Notes under the pieces: model-generated
The model's database searches: none
What the model was told of the DNA's origin: nothing
What the model saw: only the letters and a program-made list of their open reading frames with translations
Source: Zhengitettix transpicula
Taxonomy: Eukaryota; Arthropoda; Insecta; Orthoptera; Tetrigidae
Direction: 5' to 3'
NCBI GenBank assembly: GCA_037074705.1
Contig: CM073593.1
Location: forward strand, 6,763,001 to 6,827,000
DNA: 64,000 nucleotides
Program-made: the position numbers and the translations under genes
In this document: positions 1 through 22,429 of the stretch, in pieces
Layout: each line of letters begins with the position of its first letter
How positions within the stretch are numbered: the stretch's first letter is position 1

Positions 1-560
1 ACGCCAACCCTTAAGGGTTCACCCTTCCGAGTCCGAAATGGGTTGAAATCACACACAGAGAACATGTAGGGAAATTTTATTAATCTAATTCATCCCGAAA
101 TATATTTAGTTGACCAAAAAAAGCCGGTCAACTCATCCCAACCCAGCCGATACCCGCGCGTTGTCCAGATTGTCATAAATAAATTCAGCAACATCCATTA
201 CCTTCGATTTGACTCAAATCTCGGTTGTTTTTCCGTTATTTTCAAGGAAATTAATTAAAATCAGTGACAATCCCGATAGTTTCTGGTTACTTTTTATGTA
301 ATGCTACTTCACGCCCACCCTTAAATGTGCACCCTTATGAGTCCGAAAGGGGTTGAAATTATACACAGAGAACATGTAGGGAAATTTTATTAATGTAATT
401 CATCCCGAAATATATTTAATCGATGCAAAAAACAGCCGGTCAACTCATCCCAACCCAGCCGATACCCGCGCGTTGTCCAGATTGTCATAAATAAATTCAA
501 GGACATCCATTATCTTCGATTTGACTCGAATCTCGGTTGTTTTCCCGTTATTTTCAAGGA
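1..560. repeat. Two ~302-bp tandem units inside the Helitron
   Basis: The block beginning 'ACGCCAACCCTTAAGG' at 1 recurs at about 311 ('ACGCCCACCCTTAAAT'), and the following 'CCGAAA(T/G)GGGTTGAAAT' phrase at about 37 recurs near 343, giving a period of about 302 bp. The two units are similar but diverged by many substitutions. A third, more diverged unit follows at about 800-1050. Confidence 0.7.
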
Positions 561-1239
561 AATCCCCTCCACCCCCACCCCTATCATGCATACAAACAAC
601 ATCGGTAGAAATACTATCAACGTGAATGGTCCCGGCATTTATTTATTCCACGCTAATATCGATGATTTAACATGTTAGAAAATTTCCATCCCACACACTA
701 TCGCCCCTTGGGGCTAAATGGCCAATTTGATGCTATAATTGAACTGGGCGACATCCATAACCTTGGATTTGACTCAAATCTCGGTTGTATTCGCGTTATT
801 TTAGTGCAGCGTTCCTCCACCCAACACCTAAAAGTGCTCTACTGATAAGCCCGAAAGGGGTTGAAGTTATAAACTGTGTAAATGTAGAGAAATCTCATTG
901 ATCCGGAAAAATATTTATTGCAAAGTTGATTAACATGTTTGACAATTTCCACTCCCGATCACGCCCGTCCCTGGGAGGTTAATTGCTAGTTTATAGCATA
1001 ATTAAACTCAGCGTTATCCATAACTTTGCTTTTGACTCCAGTCTCGTTTGTATTCTAGTTATTTTTTTGTAATATTCCTCCACCCCCACCCCTACAATTC
1101 TCCTTTCCCATGCCGTAAAGAGCACCCGTTTGAAATTTTACTCACATACATTGGTACAAACACTATTAATCACTTATACCCGGAAAATATTTATCTGACT
1201 GTGTTAGCATGTATGAAGAATTTGATCCACCGGAATAGA

Positions 1240-2352
1240 TTTGTATTCTCCACCCCAAACGCTACGGGTGCTCTTACCCCAGGGTGTAGAGGTTGAAAAT
1301 TATATTCAGATATCATCAGTGGAAACACTATAAATATCTTTGACCCCTACATATATTTATCCGACTGAAATATCGACTGTTTTAGCATGTTTAAATATTT
1401 CCACCCCCGCTTCTGGGGTTCGTAGACGCGTCTCACCCCGACAGTGTTGTTTTCCTGGTCGCAAAGAACCGGTGTACAAAATTTGGTGAAATTTGCTCCA
1501 GCGGTGTAGATTTGTATTCTCCACCCCAAACCTTAAGGGTGCCCTTTTCCCAGGGTGTAGGGGATGAAAATTATATTCAGATATCATCAGTGGAAAGACT
1601 ATAAATATCATTGACCCCTAAAAATATTTATCCGACTGAAATATCGACTGTTTTAGCATGTTCAAATATTTCCACCCCCGTCCACCCCCGCTTCTGGGGG
1701 TGGTAGGCGCGTCTCACCCCGACAGTGTTGTTTTCCTGGTCGCAAAGAACCGGTGTACAAAATTTGGTGAAATTTGCTCCAGCGGTGTAGATTTGTATTC
1801 TCCACCCCAAACCTTAAGGGTGCCCTTTTCCCAGGGTGTAGGGGATGAAAATTATATTCAGATATCATCAGTGGAAAGACTATAAATATCATTGACCCCT
1901 AAAAATATTTATCCGACTGAAATATCGACTGTTTTAGCATGTTCAAATATTTCCACCCCCGTCCACCCCCGCTTCTGGGGGTGGTAGGCGCGTCTCACCC
2001 CGACAGTGTTGTTTTCCTGGTTGCAAAGAACACGTGTACGAAATTTGGTGAAATTTGATCCACCGGTATAGATTTGTATTCTCCACCCCAAACCCTAAGG
2101 GTGCCCTTTTCCCAGGGTGTAGGGGATGAAAATTATATTCAGAAAACATCGGTAGAAACACCATCAATATCTTGGACCCCTAAAAATTATTATCCGACTA
2201 AAATATCGGCTGTTTTAGCATGTTTAAATATTTCAACCCCCGTGCACCCCCGCTTCTGGGGGTGGTAGACATGTCTCACCCCGACAGTGTTTGTTTCCTG
2301 GTCGTAAAGAACACGTGTACGAAATTTGGTGAAATTTGCTCTACCGGTGTAG
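1240..2352. repeat. Tandem array of four ~281-bp units
   Basis: The marker 'TTTGTATTCTCCACCCC' occurs at 1240, 1511, 1792 and 2073, and its start recurs at 2353, giving spacings of 271, 281, 281 and 280 bp. The units at 1511-1791 and 1792-2072 are nearly identical, so the array has expanded recently or been homogenised. Each unit contains the inverted C/G runs 'CCACCCCCGCTTCTGGGGG'. The short open frames in both strands repeat with the same period and are by-products of the repeat, not genes. Confidence 0.88.
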
Positions 2353-2444
2353 ATTTGTATAACGAACATACAAATATACAAACATACAAATATACAAACA
2401 TACAAACATACATACACTCTTTTTTATTTATAAGATAGATAGAT

Positions 2445-3478
2445 AGATTGGAAGCGCACACATGCCGTGCATTACATTACAACCTTTCCTTACTGTAAGC
2501 TACGATAGATTTACGTATATTCCTACATTTTACAATATGATATCTCTCACAGGCTTCTAAACACAACTCACACACACACACTCGTCTTTCGGTTCATGAA
2601 ATACTTTGTTTAAGCACACTTTATGGTGAAAGCCATGGATCGCCAGTCTCGTCTCCGTGTGGCGTAGTTCATGGTTGGCTTCCATCCATGTCCTGTCCTG
2701 CATAGCAGATGTTGCATAGAAGTCCTCCGGTATGTTCCGTTTCCTCTCATACAGATCCTGTAAAAGCTGTCTGAAGCTGGAACCAGCTGGTAGTATCAGA
2801 TCATATCTTAAATCCTCTTTTTGGAAGGTCTCCCTGGTAAGCTCGTACACTAGGCTCTTGAATTTTGTGGAAATCCTAAAATTCTTTTCAGGTATCTGGC
2901 CTTTACTCGCTCCAGTTCTTCCAGTTGTATGTACGTGAGGTATTTTCCTACTAATTCTAAGCCATACGTCAGAACAGGTAGTATCTTTAGCCTAAACAGG
3001 TCCATCGCTGTGCTGATCGATAATTGAGTAATGTTTCTGATTTCATTCAGTGGCCGCCACTGTTCTAGATCTTATATGCAGTCTGAAACTCCTTCCCGTT
3101 GTTTGGATTGTGATGCCTAGATATTTAAAGCTGTTAGCCCTCTTGAGTAGTTTACCATTGCATTTGACGTTCTCTGCTTCAGTGAGTCTTCCTCCTTTCC
3201 TGAACACTACCGACTCCGTCTTCTCTTCATTTATCTGTATGTCATTTCTCTCCGCCCGTTCACTCAGTGTGTTTAGCGATACTTGCAGATTGTCGATATC
3301 TGTCGCTGCGATCGCCATGTCACCAGCGTATATGTACGTGCTTGTTCCTGCCATTCCTTTGGTGACATCGTGAGAACGTTAAACAGGATAGGGCTGAGTG
3401 GGTCGCCTTGGAGAACACCGTTCGTCTGTGACAATTCCATCATTTATCTGTATATGGTTTTCTGCCAGTATATTTGAT
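2445..3478 (-). pseudogene. Non-LTR retrotransposon reverse transcriptase fragment
   Basis: Read on the minus strand from about 3478, the conceptual translation shows IQINDGI, then the RT block NGVLQGDPLSPILFNVLT at about 3360-3425, then an active-site box degraded to YAGDMAIAA (normally YADDM; 3310-3330), then the NEEKTE and FKYLGITI blocks (3100-3230). A basic C-terminal segment ending in a Cys-rich stretch follows (2557-2900). The frame changes at least at about 3354 and 2950, with extra stops, so it is dead. The 5' part (endonuclease, first RT blocks) is absent; the fragment starts at the junction with a gag-like piece. The clade is uncertain. Confidence 0.8.
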
Positions 3479-3687
3479 ATCAGGATCGTTGTGCTCGTTC
3501 TTCCAATTCTTCCAAGCGGTCTCTTATTAGGATTATAAGTTCATTAGCGGCTTCTGCTCCTTCTAAAAATTCGGAAAGGTTTTTTTGGGCTACAATCAAA
3601 ATTTTTAGAAATTAATTTAATTGCTTGAGTCACAGAAATATATAAATCATCATCATCGTCTACTTCGTCTAAGCGTTCAGTAGACAT
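3479..3687 (-). pseudogene. LTR-retrotransposon gag N-terminus fragment
   Basis: An ATG on the minus strand at 3687 starts an acidic N-terminus (MSTERLDEVDDDDLY). After a frame shift near 3585 it continues LSEFLEGAEAANELI and a charged RDRLEELEERAQ segment. This pattern (few polar residues, then a FLEGAEAAN-like motif) resembles the start of gag in insect Gypsy-type elements. It is cut at about 3479, where the non-LTR reverse transcriptase begins. Similarity is judged by eye only. Confidence 0.45.
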
Positions 3688-3699
3688 TATTCTGCTTTA

Positions 3700-4160
3700 T
3701 TGGACTGGACTTACCGGAAAGGAAATAGAAGATTTCAGCCATCTCTCTGCGATGTCGTATTCTGGAGTCGTGGAGAATAGTCGTCGGAAGAGTAGAGACG
3801 GCGTGAAGTGTAGAGTCGTCGGAAGTCGTGCTGAGAAGTGAAGACACTCGCGTCGTCGAAACTCGTCCGGCGTCGTGGGGAGTAGAGAAGACGTGAACAC
3901 GGAGAAGACGTGAACACGGAAAAGCCGTGAAATAGAAGATAGATGCGTCACTCTGATGACGAACGATGTAGGGTAAGATTGGAGTTGTAGTCAGGAAGTA
4001 CTCGTGAGATATTCTCAGTACCGAATTCGACTGCTCCGAAGACTGAACACGCAAATCTCCCTCGAGTATAAATAGCGGTTTCTAAAGAGCCACAATCTTA
4101 CGAACCTTAGTCCAAGAAGAAACGTTGATCAGGCGGGCCTTCCTGTAGTTATTCTCACAC
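3700..4160 (-). repeat. Probable LTR upstream of the gag fragment
   Basis: On the minus strand a block starting TGTGAGAATAACTAC at about 4158 contains a TATA-like CTATTTATA (about 4065-4075) followed about 30 bp later by an initiator-like TTCAGTC (about 4040), then leads to the gag ATG at 3687. It includes tandem 'GTGTTCACGTCTTC' repeats at 3888-3925. The layout fits a 5' LTR and leader. The matching 3' LTR was not found, so the call is tentative. Confidence 0.35.
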
Positions 4161-6873
4161 TGCCAATGGATGGAAATTGAGCTATTCTATCCCACCCACT
4201 GCCACCACGTGATATCAAAATTTCCTGGCCTCGGTGGTTAATATCCCACCAAGTAATAAATAAATTGAACTTGGGTTCGGAATACGAGCTAAGTCGCACT
4301 CTATAATAGCTTATAGGGAATGAAGGCTTTAGTTCATTAGAAATAATGAAAGTTTATTAACTTTTATCTACAGCCATGATTAAAGATAATATAAGGAAAA
4401 TAGAGTGGGTTAGGTTCCACGTAGGAGGATTGTACACAGACTTCCCTTACTCAGCAGGAAACGCGGAGTCATGTTTCGCACCGACACTTGTTCAGAGATT
4501 CTTGAATGCCAACTTTTATTTAACAAAATTTAATCACATATATTACATGGCTATTTTTTGTCAAATAAATAAACTGCAGGGTTAATTGGACAAAGAGTAT
4601 TGATATTAAAATACGATATTATATTCATTGGATGTATACTTTTTTACAATATGTTAAATCGTCTAATCAGACTCAATGACAATTGGAGCCACAAGCCTGG
4701 GAAGAGAAGTAAAGTGTACAAACACTCAATTAACCATTTTTCGGTTTTAAAACTGAGTGAGACCTAGAAATAAGTTACAACAGTCTTCGAAGGAAACCAG
4801 ACCAGTAAAAAAATACATCACAAATGATAGTGGAGAGAGATTATAAGAGAATAAACTGTAATTGATGCAACAAATTCTTAAAAAGACGGTGTCGAACAAA
4901 GCCTTCAAAGTGTTGTAGTTGCAGCAAAATCTAACATGTAAATAGGTAACTCAACTAAAAAATTCCAAAAATAATTTTATTCAGCGCATCTATTAAATTC
5001 GACCTACAAAATGAGATTTTCAAATACATATTAAACTCTGAACACATTACATATTATTAGACATTTCATTTCTTTGTTCTCTGCATAGACTATACGCAGT
5101 TTACGTCTAAATGTAAAATGAGAAACTTACTCCTTGAAACAGTTGTACGACATATTGCAAAATATGTCTGTAATGTGATGGTAATGTTATAAATGGGTGT
5201 TAAATTATATGAAATAAATTATTTTTAAAATCCTAAATTAATAAAAAAAATTTTTTATATAATTTTTGAAAGTGATCCTCAGTTTTACGATGCAAAATAT
5301 TAACCCTAAACTCAGGGTTTATAGAATCGTGGTTTTTAGCAGAATTAAAAAATATATATCAAATCTGTTATCAACACACAACTTTTGTTGAAGTTGTTTA
5401 TTGAAATGAAACCTCTTAAAAATATATTTTCTTTGTTAATGGTAGCTAACAGATTGAGACATTCATCTGTTTTGTCTTAGTATTAAAATTACAATCAAAT
5501 AGTTACATATTATACAAAATATTTAGTCCCAAATTTTAATTTTACACCGGTACAAGTCACGATTAACATCGCAACATAAACTAAATCATGTTGCACCGGT
5601 GCCCGTATAAAATTAAAACTTTTGGACTAAATATTTTGTATAATACGTAATAATTTTATTGTAATTTTAAGAGTAAGACAAAACACGTGACTATGGTACA
5701 AGCTGAAAGTTCCTATGAATAAAGAAAATTTAAATTGATGACTATGTGGTTTTATTTTTTAAAAAAACTTTAATTTCACGTTTACTCATAATTTATTGTG
5801 GAATTATTTCTGGCGATGGGCGCCTTCAGGAATATATAGTTTCCCCTACTTCGTAATCAGGCTTTTCTCAATGTTTCCACTCTTTTCAAAAAAGCTATGT
5901 CCATTTCTCTACAATGCAAGCAAACCAATGCTAACATGTCAACATTTCCGAGAATAAGATGACTCTTAGTTTGTTACTTATGGGATGTATATAAAACAAG
6001 AAAACTTCTATATATCAATCAATTTAGTGTCATCACTAACATAGAGTTTTAAAAAATGGCAATTAAAACTTACCTACTTAAAAATGGTTACATTCTAATT
6101 AATAAGGTATACTCAAAAACAATAATTCTACCACTATTTTGCCAAGAGCAAGAAAATTTCAATTTGTGTACGTTTACTTAGTTTATAAATGTTATTTTTT
6201 TAATTTAAGACATATCTGAGTGGATAATCACTTTACAGAGAATTCACTTTAAAATATTAATTTAATTGTATAAATCAATAGTCAATGTTAGCTCCATTCC
6301 TGGATTCATATTTTAACTTCATTTACATTTTGGTACTATTATGTAACTTATAAAGTTTAAGGATTATTGTCAGGGATTTACGTAATATGCACAATAAACA
6401 ACATAACTGTATCAGCTGTTTATGCTATGTGCCCAATTACAAATTATTTATTATATCAGTGAAAAAATACCACTATTGAATGAGTGCACAATTCAAGTAG
6501 TTTATTGTAATCAAAAAATATATTACAGATTGTTACAAATATTACATATAAAATTTGTCATTTCACAGAAATAAACAACAAGTTTATAGTTACACCACAA
6601 ATTGATAATTAACAATCCAAAAATTACGCTTTAAACTGATAAAAATTATAACAAATCTTAAAGGCACATATATAAAGTTCTGTTACAATTTTAGTGAATT
6701 TCACATGTTAAATATATTTCTTAGTATTTAAAACAAAAACGGTTATATAAAAATAGTACAATTTTGAATGTACAACACAGTATTTTTAGAAATATAAAAC
6801 TTTGAATAATTACTTATCAATCACAAAATGTAAAAAGCTAGCAGTTTTCAATACTAGGCTTTGGCATTAAGAT
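4161..6873. other. Gene-poor stretch, including Chk1 3' flank
   Basis: No exon, RNA gene or terminal repeat could be supported here apart from the palindrome at 5469-5684. The part nearest 6873 is the 3' UTR of the minus-strand Chk1 gene; AATAAA signals on the minus strand lie at 6501-6506 and 6447-6452, about 370 and 420 bp beyond the stop codon. Confidence 0.5.
5469..5684. repeat. Palindromic MITE-like hairpin (~216 bp)
   Basis: The arms start GTTTTGTCTTA (5469) and end TAAGACAAAAC (5684, with an inserted G/A), and the inner segments also pair: ATACAAAATATTTAGTCC at about 5512 with GGACTAAATATTTTGTAT at about 5625, and CACCGGT near 5545 with ACCGGTG near 5595. The loop is near 5575. There is no coding capacity. 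This is probably a fold-back DNA element. Confidence 0.75.
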
Positions 6874-19009
<12,136 letters not shown>

Positions 19010-20107
19010 ATTGTTGTTATGCAAAAAAAGATTTGTTCACAAAGCACAGTTGTGCATCACCAGACAACGGGGGGGTATCTAACCTATTAACATGAATAAA
19101 GGAAATTCTATATCAAGTCAATATATGGGAAATAAACGTATAAAACTATTGGCAACATCAGAAATTCGATGAAGAGCAACACATTGTCATATGCAAATAT
19201 ATGAAAGAATATTAATATAATTACTTCATTTCATTAGTATGTATCCAATAACAAATTGCTAGAGGAATGAATTACATACAAAGACCAATCAACTGTCAAA
19301 TCCAACACGTGGTTGTCAAGACAATGACTACCGCGATTCTAGGACATTGCCGTATAGCTAGTAAAAAGCCCGAGGGCATAAACAACAAATGCACATTAAA
19401 ACATATATAAAACACATTCCTTACCCTTTAACCGTTCGTGGTCTAACGCTCTATAATCTATCTATTTGTAAAACGAATACCGATAATGAACGCGCGAGTA
19501 ATATGGTTTTCAAACCGCATAGCTTCTCTAACACTCATGGCCGCTACATGCTCATAGCCGTTTTCGCGCCGAGGACGGTAAAATGGCGATTTTTATAAAA
19601 TACAGAACCAAAGAAAACAATAAGAAAGATAGGCATAAAAACGTTGGGGAAAATATAAATATATTTCACCGATAATTTAATTCGTATCGGTACTTATACA
19701 AATCTGAAACTATTAACGTATTTATTTCAACTTATTATTGATTAGTCCGGTATCTCCGATATCACGTGCACTTAACCGTCACAGAATACACAAGTTATCT
19801 TCCTACGATCTTTGTCATAGTGTAACATAGTTGAACAGGGAACGGAAAAATGTAAATTTAAGTCAAAACAGTGTTGTCCGCAACAATTTTATACACACTT
19901 TTTGGTCTCTTCATTAATTTTCAAGTATATGGTGAGTTAAGCACTCCCACATTATTTATAATTGAACTAAAAATATTTTCTGGCATCGTTATTCGTTTTA
20001 CAACTTAAATAGTATATGCCGGCATATAATGAGTATAAATAACACCCAGCACGTATATTTTTATAACACTATACACAAGATACTCTATCTTTAGCAGATC
20101 TCCTGAA
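19010..20107. promoter_or_regulatory. Divergent promoter region of Chk1 and TLCD5-like
   Basis: Chk1 starts at 19009 on the minus strand and TLCD5-like at 20108 on the plus strand, leaving 1.1 kb that must hold both promoters and 5' UTRs. A likely 5' UTR intron of the plus gene has donor ATATG/GTGAGT after 19931 and an acceptor near 20094-20097 just before the ATG. The part from 19310 to 19580 is richer in CG than its surroundings. No TATA box is assigned. Confidence 0.5.
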
Positions 20108-20846
20108 ATGATTATTTTATGGACAGTATTGTTAATGACAATTGTATGGACAGCATTTTATCATTTTCTTAAATATAAATGGAACCTGGAGCCTGAATGG
20201 GCCTGTCGAATACTGACTGCACTTCATGCATCATTAGTGACATTATTAGCAGCATTATCGTGTTTCTTTGGTCCATGGCCATTTTCAGATCCTGGTGAGA
20301 TATTTAAGTATAACTATTTATTTCTATGACAAAAACTAATTGAAACTTATATAAATTAATGTTTCAGGAGGACCAAATACCCTACTTCAGTGCACGGTTC
20401 TAACTATAAGTCTGAGTTATTTTGTCTTTGATTTGCTGTGGTGCCTGTATCACCAAACAGAAGGGTTAACTATGCTTATTCACCATGCTGTTAGCATAAT
20501 TGCAATTGGTAGAATTTTAATGAAGGGTGTATCAGGTACTGAATCAGTTGCTGGTGTTGGAGGATTGGAATTTACAAATCCAGTGCTCCAATTGAGATGG
20601 TTTTTAAGATCTACTGGATATAAGGACACATTAATATTTTTTGCTGTTGAAGTTGCATTTATGATCATGTTTTTTATCATGCGAATTATATTAGGAACTT
20701 ATTTACTGGGTTCAGTACTTTTTAATCCGCAACCAGACATAGAAGCAAAGATCTATGCAACAGCATTTTATATTATATCATGGGTATTTATGATACACAT
20801 TTTTCAATATTTTAAAAGCAAGTATATCTCAAAGAAAAAAGTTTAG
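20108..20846 (+). CDS. TLCD5: TLC-domain membrane protein, TLCD5/TMEM136-like
   Basis: There are two coding exons, 20108-20294 and 20368-20846. The GT-AG intron is phase 1, with CCTG/GTGAGA to TTTCAG/GAGG, giving 221 codons plus stop. The sequence has hydrophobic segments at the N-terminus and throughout, the block FGPWPFSDPGGPNTLLQ, then FVFDLLWCLYHQTEGLTM and LIHHAVS with the paired histidines typical of TLC domains (about residues 101-102), then NPVLQLRWFLR. These match vertebrate TMEM136/TLCD5 (about 245 residues). TLC proteins are multi-pass membrane proteins linked to lipid metabolism; the exact role of TLCD5 is unclear. The C-terminus ends KKKV, fitting a dilysine ER-retrieval signal. 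It is divergent from Chk1 and converges on RBM7. Confidence 0.92.
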
Positions 20847-22429
20847 CTTGAATTGTTATAGTATTCACCAATATTTAACTTATAAAAGCTTTTAAAATGC
20901 CTCAGTATTCCTCCAAGTATTTATTTTTGTAGCTGCTATTAACAGATTTAAACTTCTAGTCATTTTTTTTCTTTTAGCAAGTTAGTATAAAGTGAGCTTC
21001 CTAGTCATCTTCCACTTTTTAAACAGATCCAGTGCTGTGATATTAGAAATTAATTTTGATTTTAAATTACAGCTTTAATCATAAATAACTTGATACTATT
21101 TTAGAATAACTTATGTTAAATTGTCTTCTTAATTTTATATATGAGAAGATTTTTTGTCCAGAATATAAATGCAATATTGTGTAATAGATATGAACTTAAT
21201 AATTTAACAATGACTTTTTTCCTAAATTACTAAAATACTTATATATAATTATTAAAGCTACAAATAGGTTTATATTTCAAAATATTGATACAATTTATTT
21301 GGCCAATGTTCATTGTAACATTCTCTTGCTTATTTATTGAAATAGTTTAATGTTGATTGTTCAAAACATTACCAAGTTGAAATTAAAACATGAAACATTT
21401 ATTTAATGGTTTAATTTTTATCCTTAACTCTTTCTATATCTGTAACATTGTAACTGCATTATGTTTTTAGAATAATTCTCTCTTATGAGACTCAAATGTA
21501 GATGGGTCTAATTTAAAAATATGAAAATCAACTCTTAGAATTCATATGTAAGTTAAAATTACATATTTCAGTCATTAATCTTAAGGGAATTCAATTTCAA
21601 CATGTAATAAGTTAATACTTCTTTTCTTCAAGTAATCTCATTTTGGTTTCATTTTCTTTATGAAAAATTTTCAGTACAATGCAATCAAAAATGCTAAGAA
21701 AGTTAAATGAGCATGAATATTAGACATTTCAATGAGACTAAATTTTAGAACTATAGAACATTCTCAATTTATCAAGATGGCATATTTTATTTTTATAACA
21801 ACTTGCAATTATACAAAGAGTTTGAACGTAAAATAACATTTTTTTGTTTTATTCAAATGTATTATTCAATTAGAAATATAAAATTTAAGTTAAATTACAA
21901 CTATAATTAATTGTACAAGAAATTTACATGCAATTAGATATAATCAATTTTAAATTAAACAACTTTGAAGTTAACTTCTGTAATAAATGAATTCAATTTT
22001 GTAACTCCTGGTAATCAGCAGACATTTTAAATATGCATATGTCCAATGTGCATAATTTTTAGAAATAAGCATTTTAAAACACAATATTCTGAAATCACAA
22101 TTTTCAAACCTTGCTTGAACTGAAAATTTATTTTAGCATTTAATGATACATATTTTCTAAGAAGCTACAGTCTCCCAATGTGCTAATTAATTATAATTCA
22201 ATAAGTATTGTTGTCCTAATAGTAAAAAATTATAATGTCAAACTTTTATGACGTCCATGTAAAACAACTAAATATAGATTACACAAGAATATTGATTAAA
22301 AATTTATTTACATGCGCCTATAATCAGACGAAGAAACTGAAAATTATTTTAAATACACAGAAATATTTGGTTACAAGTGTATCTAAAAAAAAAATAGCTG
22401 TATTTCAAACATTTTAATCAATTACTATT
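20847..22429. other. Convergent 3' flanks of TLCD5-like and RBM7
   Basis: The stretch is AT-rich with no supported exon. It should hold the 3' UTRs of the two converging genes. A minus-strand AATAAA at 22303-22308 lies 122 bp beyond the RBM7 stop. The polyadenylation site of the plus gene could not be fixed. Confidence 0.5.
22303..22308 (-). terminator. Polyadenylation signal, RBM7
   Basis: A canonical AATAAA on the minus strand, 122 bp after the stop codon. It is the nearest such hexamer; actual use is not shown. Confidence 0.5.

Larger units (their letters stand above)
1..2435 (-). mobile_element. Non-autonomous Helitron with internal tandem units, cut by window start
   Basis: The right edge has the 5' terminus of a Helitron read on the minus strand: it starts TCTTATAAATAAAAAAG at 2435, follows a host A, and is succeeded by short CATACAAA-type runs (2360-2412). 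The body to the left consists of repeated GC-richer units (phrases such as 'GGGGTTGAAATTATACACAG', 'CCACCCCCACCCTTAAG') shared with the elements at 44973-46222, 58602-60334 and 61049-61423, whose 3' ends carry CTAG. No 3' end is seen before base 1, so the element continues to the left. It has no coding capacity. The Helitron assignment rests on terminus similarity to the three complete copies in this window. Confidence 0.72.

Noticed and set aside
1347..2417. Repeated open frames of 60-97 codons on both strands
   Set aside because: They recur with the 281-bp period of the tandem array and change sense with each unit boundary, so they are by-products of the repeat.
1..2435. CRISPR-like regular repeats
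   Set aside because: Units are about 281 bp and contiguous, without short repeats separated by unique spacers, and lie in an insect Helitron.
3677..4054. Ser/Arg-rich open frame of 125 codons on the minus strand
   Set aside because: It lies in the probable LTR and leader and arises from tandem GTGTTCACGTCTTC-type repeats; there is no recognisable domain.
20480..20680. Minus-strand open frame opposite TLCD5-like exon 2
   Set aside because: Antisense shadow of a conserved coding exon.
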